DNA of 64,000 nt, from positions 83,080,001-83,144,000 of the forward strand of contig NC_077222.1 in the NCBI RefSeq assembly GCF_024763615.1, written 5' to 3'. Below the pieces are notes generated by a model. That model ran no database searches. It was not told the DNA's origin and saw nothing but the letters and a program-made list of their open reading frames with translations. This DNA comes from Phlebotomus papatasi (taxonomy: Eukaryota; Arthropoda; Insecta; Diptera; Psychodidae). Shown one piece after another: positions 11,801 to 23,800 of this stretch. Both the position numbers and the translations under genes were made by a program. Each line of letters begins with the position of its first letter. The stretch's first letter is position 1.

Positions 11801-14800
11801 CCGATTGTGACCGATGCAGTCGGGTTCAGAATTAAAAAAATCTTTCAAAAAAGTGCAAATTTGTCTAAATCCGTTGAAAATTAGGAAGTCCTTTTTCAAT
11901 TTTTACAAATCGTGACTGAAAATAAGAATTTTTCGAATAACTTTAAGTATTTTTCTTAGAATTTTGCAGATTAAATTTGCAAACTGTAGGAAATTAATTT
12001 CAATATTTATTTCTAATGATTTCAAGAATAAATCAAAATAAAAATAATATTTTTAGAATAAAAGCAATTCATCAAAAAATAAAATGTTAAGATTTATTTA
12101 TTTTTTTCTAACAGTGTAGTAAAGCGATGATTTTGTATGGATTTATTAACCCTCTAACGTCTAATTCTTAAATATGCAAGAAAAAGTAGTGAGATATTTT
12201 TTTTCTAGATTAATTATGGTCCTTTAAACTCAAAAATATCATCCAATCTTCATTATCTGTTCTAGGTTAGGCGCTAGGTGCGAAAATATAAAAACAAAAT
12301 TAGAAACCCCCCTTTTCGCTTCTCAAATTTACATTTTAATTTTTTCAATTTGTTTAATTAAAATTTACAAAGTAGAACGACATATTATATCTCTCAATAA
12401 AAAATAAATTTATTTTAGTCAGATAACTAAATCGGTATTTTTCGTGAAACAGGAAATGAGTTTTTTTGCACAAAAATTTTTTGTTGCTTGTTCTCTGACC
12501 TGTCGCACAAAACTTTGGATAGCAATTAAACGAAGTGTCAAAATGAGTTCAAACTTTCAAAAGATGTTAATAAGACTATTACCAAGGACACTACATCAAT
12601 TTTAAATCAATAAAACCACAATTGTCACTGTAAATACATTTTTTGTGATGCTACCCTGCAGTTAGTGGTCGCAGCGCCGGGTACCCGGTTCCTGAGTACC
12701 CGGGTACCCACCAGGTTTTTTCACGGGTTTAGGAACCGGGTCCAAGCCATGGAATCGGTTCCAGAACCGTTTTTTCTTTAGAATGATTAAATTAAATTGT
12801 ACGTCAAATCAGCAAACATTTGCCCACCAGTCACAACTCTTTTCGTGCACAGAGGAAAATTCTGAGATAGAAAAATTTAAGAAACATGATTTTTAATGTA
12901 GACATCAAGAATTTAAAACTATTTTACTCTATATTAGAGAAATTTTACGCCTGATTTTTTTTATAATAGAGTGTGATAGTTTAAAAAATGTAGAGTAAAT
13001 TTCGCTCAGTACTGCAGGGAACAGTATTCGTTTGAATTTAGAGAATCGGATTTTTGAAAACAGGTAGATCATAACACTTTTAAATTTAGGAGAGTCATGC
13101 TTTTGGTTTCAGCGTGTGGTACAGTGATGACCAAGAAAAAAGCCCAAGTAAATTTAGGAATGCATTAAAACAAAAAAAAATTAAAACTCACCAAACTAAC
13201 GAAAAATTAAGTAAATAAAAACTTGATATTTTACCTAAAAATGTGTCAAAGTAGTACATTAGGTTAAGGAAATATGTTAGCAAATTCAGAGTTTCTGAAC
13301 ATAAAACAACATTCCAGAACTGCTCGGATTCTGAGCCCATCCACATGGTGACTATCCCCAGAAATGTTCTGGGCAGAGAATTCTCGTACTTCATTCTCAT
13401 CTCTTTTCAATTTTTTTTTTTTTAAATTTAGGCAGAACGGGGTGAAAATAAAAAATTGTATATTTATTTTTTGCAAGCTCCCACAGTGAAATCTTCAGTT
13501 TGCATATTATTATTTGAATTTTTCTTCTCTTCAACTTAACCAACGATAGATTTGCTTGACGGTTTCACAAATATGTTCCAAGAAACGGAACAAAATATCG
13601 TTTTTGAGTTCTAATTATTTAACAGGGTTTCTGCGAGATAACTAAGGTTAAAAAATATTTTATTATTAAGATTTTTACATTCTCCGTTAAACATATTTTA
13701 AAATTTATTTTACTACTAATAAAAAGAATTAGAAGTAGAGCTTTCTGAAATACATATTTTTATGTATATATACTATAAATTTCTTTTGGAAAGTTGATGT
13801 AAAATTCCAGCATTGATTTTGCAACGCAGAAAACGAGATGAATAGTCAAATTCATTATTTTTTCAGGAATCTTTTATCGCAAAGAGTTTAAAAATAAGCG
13901 CAAATCAATTATAAAATGATTAAAATTGCGCTTAAAAATACGCACAGCTCAATCATAAAACAGATAATGCGCTTAAGAGTACGCACAGCTCAATCATAAA
14001 ACGGATAGTGCGCTTAAAAATACGCACAGCTCAAACATAAAACGGATAATGCGCTTAAAAATACGCACAGCTGAAACATAAAACGGATAATGCGCTTAAA
14101 TGCACAGCTCAATCATAAAAAGGATAGTGCGCCTAAATATACGCACAGCTCAATCATAAAACGGATAATGCGCTTAAAAATACGCACAGCTCAATCATAA
14201 AACGGATAGTGCACTTAAAAAATACCCACAGCTCAATCATAAAATGAATAATGCGCTTAAAAATACGCTCAGCTCAATCATAAAACGGATAATGCGTTTA
14301 AAAATAGGAACAGCTCAATCATAAAATGACTAAAATTCCAATTATAAATACGCACAGCTGATTCATAAAACGATTAAAATTACACTAAAAAATACGCACA
14401 GCTCAATCATAAAAAGATTACAAATGCGCTCGAAAATACGCGCAGTTGATTCATAATAAGATTAAAATTGCGCTTAAAAATACGCACAGCTCAATCATAA
14501 AACGGATAAAATTGTGCTTAAAAATATGCACTGCGCGAAATGACTTTTTGCCCCAGTCTGCCCTAATTTTTTTTTTCAAAAATTGTAAGTTAGAAATTAC
14601 GCGCGAGGCGTCTTTTTTGATGCCCCGTTTTCCGGATCACGAGTGTTTTGGGCATAATCGGAATAACAAAAATATAATATTAGATTAAAAAATGTTTCAG
14701 ATTATGAAGGTGAAAATTTGCCTACCTGAATCGACATTGCACTATATTAGATTTTTACCTGTTTCTATTATATCGTTAGTTTTAGCTCTTATGCCAGTAT

Positions 14801-17800
14801 TCTATACCAGCATATTATTGTAATATCTGTTACAAAAGGGTGTTAATCACATTTTTGTAAATTTCTAGCAAGTTAACAAATAAAGTGATTTTTCATTGTT
14901 TTTCTTCCTTTTTAATTACAGAGCCATTTAGATGACGAATTTGCCAGAGCTGTATATGCTACAGCATCTCCATTTATGCTATCGGAAAACCAATATTTTA
15001 AAAAGTTCATCCAGACATTGAGGCCTGAATACACACCACCATCAAGGAAGCAATTGTCGGGGACATTGTTAGTCAAGGAGTATCAAAGGATTGAACAAAA
15101 TATTAATGAAATAATCACCAAAGCCTCTGTTTTGTCCATCATGTGCGACGGTTGGACAAATGTGCGAAATAATGGTAACGAATGTTTCAACTTATTTCAA
15201 ATCTTAATACTTATCAATTTTTTATGCTTAAACTCAAAGATTACGCAAAACATATGGAGGGTTTCGTTACATATTGATTAAAGTCGATGTAGAATTATAT
15301 TAGTCTGAAGGGAAAGTTATGTATTTCTGAGATTGAGCTCTACAAGTAGTGAAAATTTGATTATTACCATATTTTCGGGTAACACTGAGATATTCAAGTT
15401 TTACGAAAACAAAAACAAAAATACACGATTAATTTAGAAATTCGCTAATTTCAAATAACTCTCTTAAAATCAATTTCAAATTTGAGAAAAGTTTAATGAA
15501 ATTTTTAGAATTTATCATAAAATTTTAAATTTACCCAAACCATTTAAAGAAGTCATTAAGAACATTTCAAATGCATTAAAAATTTCAAGAATTTTCATTG
15601 TTATATAAAATCTATTTTATTTTGATTGCTATAGTAAAAGAAATGGAATTGAATTAATAACAAATTTAATAAATAGTACGGTCGAAAGATCTCCTTTTGG
15701 CAATTATGTCTAAATATCTAATCATTATACAGTGCCCGCTTCGTAATCCGGATGGATTTTTTGAATTCGTTCAACGTCTCGAAAATATAATACAAGATTT
15801 TTTTTCGAGAATTAGTATATAAGCTTTAAAGAAGCTTAAAAAGGCATAATTAGAGAATTCTATACTATTATACTTTATTTATTGAACAAAAACTTTACAG
15901 GATAATTCATTTTTATTGCTGAACACACATGTATACATGACCTTAAAATGATTTTAAATGTAACCGTCGATAACTCGTCCGGATTACGGCGCTCCGGATT
16001 AGACAGCGGGCACTGTATCTAAAAAAATGCAAGTAATGGCGTTTTTTCATTAATTTACCTTTTCCTATAATATATACTCAAATTTCATATCCCAAATGAT
16101 ACAAAATAGGGTGCCAATATAGCGGTTCCTAAAGTGCCAATAGGTGTTTCTTCGACCCTATTTGGCCATATAGAGGATAAGAGTGACTATAATATTGCCG
16201 TATGTTGGCGATATTAATGGCATCTTAAAGATTATGCAGGTTTCAGATCTGAGGTTTAGCCCAGTTTCCGAAGGTATCAAAATTCTAAATAGTAAAGTTT
16301 CCAAGTTTTGTTTTTGTTAACGTTTCATGAAAGCATGTTTTGCTCACAAAATAAATTTAAAACCTTATTTTATAGATGACAAAAAGATTAAGGTTTGTGC
16401 GTAAAAATTTCGGCCATTTCTTTTGTTTCTTTAAATTTAATAATTTATTAGCTTTTTTCAATCTTTAGAGGTTGTCGTTGTACTAAAGTGCGCGACAAAA
16501 CCATAACCTCACCTAAATTTTTAACCGCACCTAAATTATAGAAATTTTATTGTAGTTTTTACCTTAATACTTCCATTTCATCATCTGAGAAAAGAAAATT
16601 GTAATGGCTAGTCGGTTGAGTTTGATTGAGATTTTAAATTGAAGGAAATGTTAGAAAATCGCCTTTTTTAAAGGGACAAACCCATAACCACATGCCCTCT
16701 ATTTTTGAAAATCTTAAATCTATTCAGCTATACAGCTATACAGCTTACCATTACATGGTTATGGTTAAAATTATGCTGAAAATAGACTTAGATGATATTT
16801 ACAACAATAGAAATTCTCTTGAAAACACGAACAGCTGAATCACAAAACGCATAAAATTGTGCTGAAAACACGCACAGCTGAACCATAAAAAGAATAAGAT
16901 CATCCTCAAAAATACGCACAGCTCAGTCATAAAACGATTATGATTGCGTTTAAAAACACGCACAGCTGAATCATTAACCCTCTAACGATGTTTTCTTTAA
17001 TATCCAAAAAAAGTAGTTAAATAATTTTGTCTAGGGTAATTAATGGCCCACTGAACTCAAAAATACCATCAATTCTTCTTTATCTCTTTCCGTTTGGGCG
17101 CCAGGTGAGAAAAGATAAAGACCGCCTGGAGGCGGTCATATCGGTTTAAGGCATAAAAAGACTGAAATATTTTAACCCTCTAACGGGTAAGACCGCCTCC
17201 AGGTGGTCTTCACAAAAATCACATTTACAGCGAAAGTAAAGGTTTTATTTATTTAAAAGTACTATAGTGTCCTCGGTAATAGTCTTATAAACATCTCTTG
17301 AAAGTTTGAACTCATTTTGACTCTTCGTTTTGTTGCTATTGCCAGTTTTGTGTGACAGGTCAGAGAACAAGCAACAAAAAATATTTGTGCAAGAAAACTC
17401 ATTTCCAAATTCCATAAAAATACCGATTTAAAGTTATCTGGCTAAAATAAATTTATTTTTTACTGAAAGATATGTCATTCTACTTTGTATATTTTATTTA
17501 AAAAATTTGAAAAAGCTAAAAATGTGAATTTTAGAAGCAAAAAGAGTTCCAAAAAAATTTTATATTTTCTCTCCTAGCGCCTAAACTAAAAGAGATAATG
17601 AAAAATGCATGGTTTTTTCGACTTTATTGGATCATAATTATCCTAGAAAACATTGTTTTAGAACTTTTTTTTCGCATATTAAAGAAAACACCGTTAGAGG
17701 GTTAATTGAAAAATAGTGAACAAATAGTAGAATAAATGAATTTTAAACGTTTTTTATGGATGAATGTTGTATGATTATATAAGAAATCATAATTTTTTAA

Positions 17801-20800
17801 GGAAAAAACGTTTATAATTTTTATAATTAAAAGTTAATGAAGCTCAAGATGTTTCAATAAGACTAATTTTTATCGAATAGGTCATAAAACGATTAAGATT
17901 GTGCTTAAAAACACGCACAGCTGAATCATTAAACGGTTAAGAGTGTGCCTAAAACCACACACAGCTCAATCATGAAACGGCTAAGAATGTGCTTAAAATC
18001 ACGCACAGTTCAATCATAAAATTTGTAAAAATGCCTTAAGAAACAAAGGATCATCATTCTCATTCTCAACGAATTTCACTGCATCTCATTCTCTATGAAT
18101 GAGATGCAGTGCAAAAAGCCTTAAAATAGTCCCGGAAAGTCAGAGCAATGGGTGAATCCGCGCGTACTTGGAGTATTAAAGTTAACTCTCTTTAATGATT
18201 TATTGGAAAGATTCAGTGCTCCTTAAAACATTCTAAGGTTTCTTAATAATAATAAGAAAGGGATTTGTTAGGTTAAGTCCTTTAAATGAACAACAATGGG
18301 CATCCTATTAAGGCGGATTAGCTATCCAAAATTACAAGCAATGTGACCAAAATTATAGTCAAATTTATCTTTACATATTTATACATTTTTAAACATATTA
18401 AGATTAATTTTAGAAAAAGCAAAGACTATAAACTGCTTGTCAAAGTCCCAAACAACACTTCTGAAAAGGAAGTAACAAAAAACTTAAATTTATATTGAAA
18501 ATATTGAACTTTAAGCTTCGAACATTAGTGCTTATATGCACCCTGTCCCAGATTATAAACTCTTCTCTTACGCATACTATATGATATCTCGGAATGACAA
18601 CTTTTCAGGAGAGCTATTATTTGTAGTTGACAAAATCATATGAAGCCCGTGTAATTTTTTCTAAATGGAATTTTTCACGTCACCCGAATACTATTTGACC
18701 ACGAAATTTTCACAAGTTGTAGAGCTTGATCCCAGAAAAAGGTAATCCCTTGAAGTATATAATTCTAAGTAGACTTAATAGAGTATGAAATGGAGCCATC
18801 AATATATTGTCGCGTTGGTTGGACCGTAACTGGGATAACTTGCTCTGTGTCTACATGCATTGCAAACGACGCATTGCATCGCGACAAACACAAATGAAAT
18901 GCTGTTAGCCCAGTTTCTGATACAATCGGCCATATACAGTGAGTGTCAAAAGTTTGTTATGTCATGTATGTTCGGAAAACCAGGTGGGAAAAAGAAAGAA
19001 AACGTATTTTGTATTATTTTGTATGTATGTATAATATTAATGTATTTTATAAATAATAATTAATCTTATTTCATATGAAAAATAATTATTATCCAAAAGT
19101 TTATTATTTTTTATGCGTCAAAAGTTTGTTACGTCAATTGGAAGAGTGCTTTGAATAGATGAAATGCACACATTTTTAAAATTTTCAATGGTCAATATAT
19201 GCATGTGGGAAGATTAGAAAAATTTGCGGAAGATGGCGCACGACGCCATAGTAGAAGGGGGGAAGACGACGAGAAGGAGCCGAAGAAATTAAGTATTACC
19301 GCGATATTTGATCAGGTATGTCCTCTTCGATTAAATTATTTAGAGAGAGAATTTAGTGCGAATAAATAGACATTTTTCATGCGTAAATCCCTCTCGCTAC
19401 ATGCATATAAACATTGCATTGTGATAAAAAATAAAAAATAACATTTCTGTTAATTTAAAATTTAGGTTAAAATGGCAAGTCACAAGAAGTTAAAAGAAGA
19501 GAAATTGTCTAGAAATACTGCCGGAATGAATCTGCGTCATAAATTTTCTGTATTGAATGGAAAATCCCTTCAGGATGTACATAAAATCGACAAAATTTAT
19601 AGTGATAAAACATAGGTACATATGGAAAACGCTACTGGCCAGACCCAGGTTTTTGACTCAGAAGGTTGATAACTGCATTGTAAGTATCTCTGATAGTGAC
19701 CTCATTATATCTGTTCCAAAAATTCAAAGTTGGTTGGTTACCAAAGGGATACACGTCGCTACTGTTACAAAAATCAAGCTGAAATTGCAAAAAAAAATCG
19801 TGTGAATGTTTGGCTGGCTCTTCATATTTCACGGGTACGCAAGACTAATGTGGTTAAAATATTGCAAATTAACTTTTTTAACGTGTTTTTAGTAGAAATA
19901 CAACTTTTTATTCATATTAGAACTGTTTATCCATAAAAATCCCGGGAGTCACTCAACCATTCTTGCCATTTTTTTCAATTTCAGCTCAATTTTTGTAAAA
20001 ATAAGAAGCGTAATCCTTTCAATAAACCAACTGATTCTGATTTTTGGAACAGATATCATGGTGTCATTATCAGATATACTTACAATGCACTTATCAACTT
20101 TCTGAGGCAAAGTCCTGGGTCTGGTTCCGGCCAGTAGCATTTTCCATATGTACTTATGTTTTATCACTATAAATTTTGACGATTTTATGTACATTCGGAA
20201 GGGTTTTCCATCCAATACAGAAAATTTATGATGCAGGCGACGCAGATTCATTCCGGCAGTATTTCTGGACAATTTCTCTTGTTTTAACTTCATGTAACTT
20301 TCCATTTTAACCTAAATTTTAAACTAACAGAAAACAATTTATTTCTTATCATCTTATTTATATGCATATTGACCATTGAAAATTTTAAAAATGTGCAAAT
20401 GTACTATTTAATTATCAAATGACATTACTTTAAAATATAACGAGATTAAAAGAAGTTAAGTGCACGCATTTCATCTTTTCGAGGTACTTTAACAATTGAC
20501 GTAACAAACTTTTGACTCATGAAAAATAATAAACTTTTAGGAAATAATTACAGAGGGACCTCGACTTTTCCATTATTATTGAACTAATAATATTGTATGA
20601 CTTTTTCGAGATTATAATCAATGTTTTGTTGTATCAATGTAACATTTCTAACACGGGAAAAACTACAAGGGGTGTCAATAGTTTGGTTCCTGCTGCATGT
20701 TTGAGAAATCAAGTGAAAAAAAATGATAGAAAAAATCACTTTTTCAATTTTTTCTTTTTGCAGATGATTTCCCTGTAATCCGTATATATTATTTGAATTT

Positions 20801-23800
20801 AAAAAAAAAATGAATAATTTTATTTCATATCAAAAATAATTGTTTTCCAAAAGTTGGTCATTTTTGAAAATAAAAAGTTTGTTGCTTCATTTGAAAAACT
20901 AATTTTTTTCACTTGATTTCTCAAACATGCATCAGGCAATAAACTTGACACCCACTGTATATTATGATAAAGTTGGTATATTAACCGTGTAATCAATTTT
21001 CGACAAAATAATTTTCTTTTCGAGATTTTAAGCGTTTTGACCGATTGAAAGTTCTCTTGTATTAAGATTTTTTGATTAAACCCTATGATCCCGTATGACG
21101 TGTTTTCCTGTAATCACAAAAAACAGATTATGTAGATGAAGTGGAGGGGTGGGTAGGAAATGAGGGTCATAATAATAATACCCAGGTTGACTTATTGGGG
21201 GGTCATCGGAAGACTTCAAATAGATATCTCCAAACATTTAGTGCCCATTTTTCAGAACAATAAGAAAATGAGAAAAATTGGTTTTGTTGCTCTTTTTGTA
21301 AAGTTTAGAGCCATAGTTACGTCATAACGAAAAGAATAACTATCAATCTCATCTTTCATACAATAAAAGTTTAAAACAAATTCTAATTAATAACATTAAT
21401 TGCATCAGAATTTTCAACAATTAAATATCTTCCGGGGCTCTTCTCAAAAAAGTAAAAATAAAACTTTTACACACCATTTTCTTAATTTAACGTCGTGGAT
21501 AAACTACAAAATTACCACATGGAGAGTAAGACCCTTTTAAGGCTAAAGATTTAGCCTAGTTTCCGAAGGTCTCATCCTAAGTAGCAACCAATTCAATTTA
21601 TTATTTTGATTCAAATAGATTAGTTCCTCTTATAAATCCTCTAACAGGTAAGACAGCCTCTGGGCGGTCATTCTATAAATTGCATTTAATGCGGTAATAT
21701 TACTTATTTAAAGTTGAAATATCTACAGTGTCTTCAGTTATAGTCTTACTCACTTATTTTCTGAAGCTGAACTCATTTTGACCATGCGTTTGCTTACCAT
21801 CTTCAGTTTTGTGTAACAGGTCACAGAAAAAACAACAAAATGTTATTCGCGACATTTTTCGTTTTAAAGTGCAAAAAATATGTTTTTAAGGTAATCTTTT
21901 CTGAAAGATATGCTCTTCTATTTTGTATATTTCAATTTATAAGTGTAAAAAAACTAAAAGTATGAGTTTAAGAATAAAAAAAAGGAAGACCGCCTGTGGG
22001 CAGTCTTATCGGTTTAGGTGTAAAATTTTCAAAAATTATAGATTTCTTTTTATTTAATTTTTTTTGCTTGTTCTAGTAAAATATATTATTATTGCACAAG
22101 ATATTAATCATGGAAGACAATTGAGATTACACGAAACTGTCCAGAATGAGTAAAATGGTCGATTTCTGCGAATTAAGCGAAATTGATAAAGAAGCAGACT
22201 TCAACAGTGATAATGAATTCCCTTATTCGTCGTTTAATGCGCCAGATCGTAAAATAAAACCAGAAGATGAGCAATGTATTTCAAGGAACCTTCAAATCAT
22301 ACAAGAAGGTGATGTTTTCATACCTAGCCTGCGACCTATTAGTTTAAAACATTGAAACACATTGAGCTTCATTCACGTCTAATTATAAAAATTATAGACG
22401 TTTTTTTTCCTAAAAAATATTATTTTTTAAATAATCATACAACATTCATCCATAAAAAACGTTTAACATTCATTTATTTTAGTATTTGTTCCCTATTTTT
22501 CAATAAAAATATTTCACTCTTTTTATGCCTTAAACCGATACGACCGCCTCCCTGGTCTTTATCTTTTTTCACTTGGGGCCCAAACGGAAAGAGATAATGA
22601 AGAATATATGTTTTTTAAGTTCAGTGAACCATTAATTACCCTAGACAAAATTATTTAACTACTTTTTTGGATATTAACCCTTTAAGGACGATTGGAACAC
22701 CGGTGTTCCATAAGGAAAATTATTTTTCCTGACTACCTGAAGTTATTATTTGCTCATATTTTTACGTATTTGCAAAGTAGAAGGTTGAAGGAATCTAGGA
22801 TATTTTGTGGAAGTCTCCAGCTATTTGCTATATAGAAAATTTTTAAGCTCAAAAATTACGAATTTTTAAATTCTCATTATGAAAATTAATTTTAAATTTT
22901 TTTTTAAAGCAAAACCCTTTTAGGAAAAGAAACTACAATACTCAAAGATAATATTTTTCATTAGATTGAAAAATAGGTTGACTCTATCGAGGTCCCACTG
23001 TATTTTTCATATGAAATAAGATTAAGTATTATTTATAAAATACATTAATAAGATATACGGATTATAGGCAACCAATTTGCAAAAAGAAAAATTATAAAAA
23101 GTAATTTTTCTCACCTGGTTTTCCGAACATATATGATGTAACAAACTTTTGACACCCACTGTACATATATTTACACACATTACGTATATATACAGCTATG
23201 GTCAAAAAATAGTGGAAAAATGTTTTACAACTTTTCGATTTTTAAAACCTTGAATATGTCAAATTTTTGATGTCATTCGAAGCCTCTGATGTCGAAGACT
23301 AGGTTAATTACACTATGCAACACGATTTTTTCCACATGGATCTCACATGGTACGTTTGGTAGAGTCGCGTCCCCCGATCAAGAATCTGCTCTTGGTTTTT
23401 CTCCTACACGTCACAATTTTCTTTAATTATTTTTTTTTGTTTTTGCTGTTTTGTCTCATATTATCAATTATTCCTCCGGTTCTAGAGTACAGAACTTAAT
23501 AAATGGACATCCGTTGGAAAGCTAATTAGTTGTGCTTCAACTTAAAAATTATGTGATATTTTTTTCAAAAAATCCTTGGGGGCGGAAAAACAAAATCAAA
23601 CTAAAATTTCTGAAAAATGACCTAAAAAAGCAACTTTTGAAAAATCATATAAACTAAACTAAACTAAATATTAATGTACTCTCTTCACCACACAATAGAC
23701 TCCACTTAGGACTACATTTTTGCCATAGAAGACATCTTGCTCGGATACCTCTAAATGCCTTATTTTTTATTTTAAAACGCGCGAAATGGCATTATGCATC

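Larger units (their letters stand above)
16810..18010. repeat. Second minisatellite array, split by a piggyBac-like insertion
   Basis: About four units (CACGCACAGCTGAATCATAA type) lie at 16810-16975 and three more at 17877-18010. Between them is piggyBac-like DNA that starts exactly at a TTAA in a repeat unit. The unit is the same as in 13905-14530. Confidence 0.85.
20551..23000. mobile_element. Inserted Tc1/mariner-like element with three further insertions
   Basis: The ends CAGAGGGACCTCGAC (20551, after TA) and GTCGAGG-type TCGAGGTCCCACTG (to 23000, before TA) match the 5692 and 57754-57890 family. Its interior resembles 5700-6990. Inside it lie a 292-bp MITE (20666-20957), a piggyBac-like derivative (21640-22677) and a piggyBac MITE fragment (22678-22972). 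Confidence 0.65.
18937..23161. mobile_element. Fold-back Tc1/mariner-like element, disrupted by a 2.45-kb insertion
   Basis: The ends CAGTGAGTGTCAAAAGTTTG (18937, after TA) and CAAACTTTTGACACCCACTG (to 23161, before TA) begin terminal repeats of about 150 bp (18937-19085 and 23003-23161). Beyond that, 19080-19800 is mirrored, inverted, by about 20548-19960, so the element without the insertion (about 1.77 kb) is almost one long palindrome. Both arms hold matching degraded frames (KPFRMYIKS and KFIVIKH motifs) with no recognised family. The 20551-23000 segment is a separate TA-flanked insertion in the right arm. Confidence 0.75.

Noticed and set aside
13905..14530. CRISPR array
   Set aside because: Units are contiguous, variable tandem copies without unique spacers; this is a minisatellite in a eukaryotic intron.
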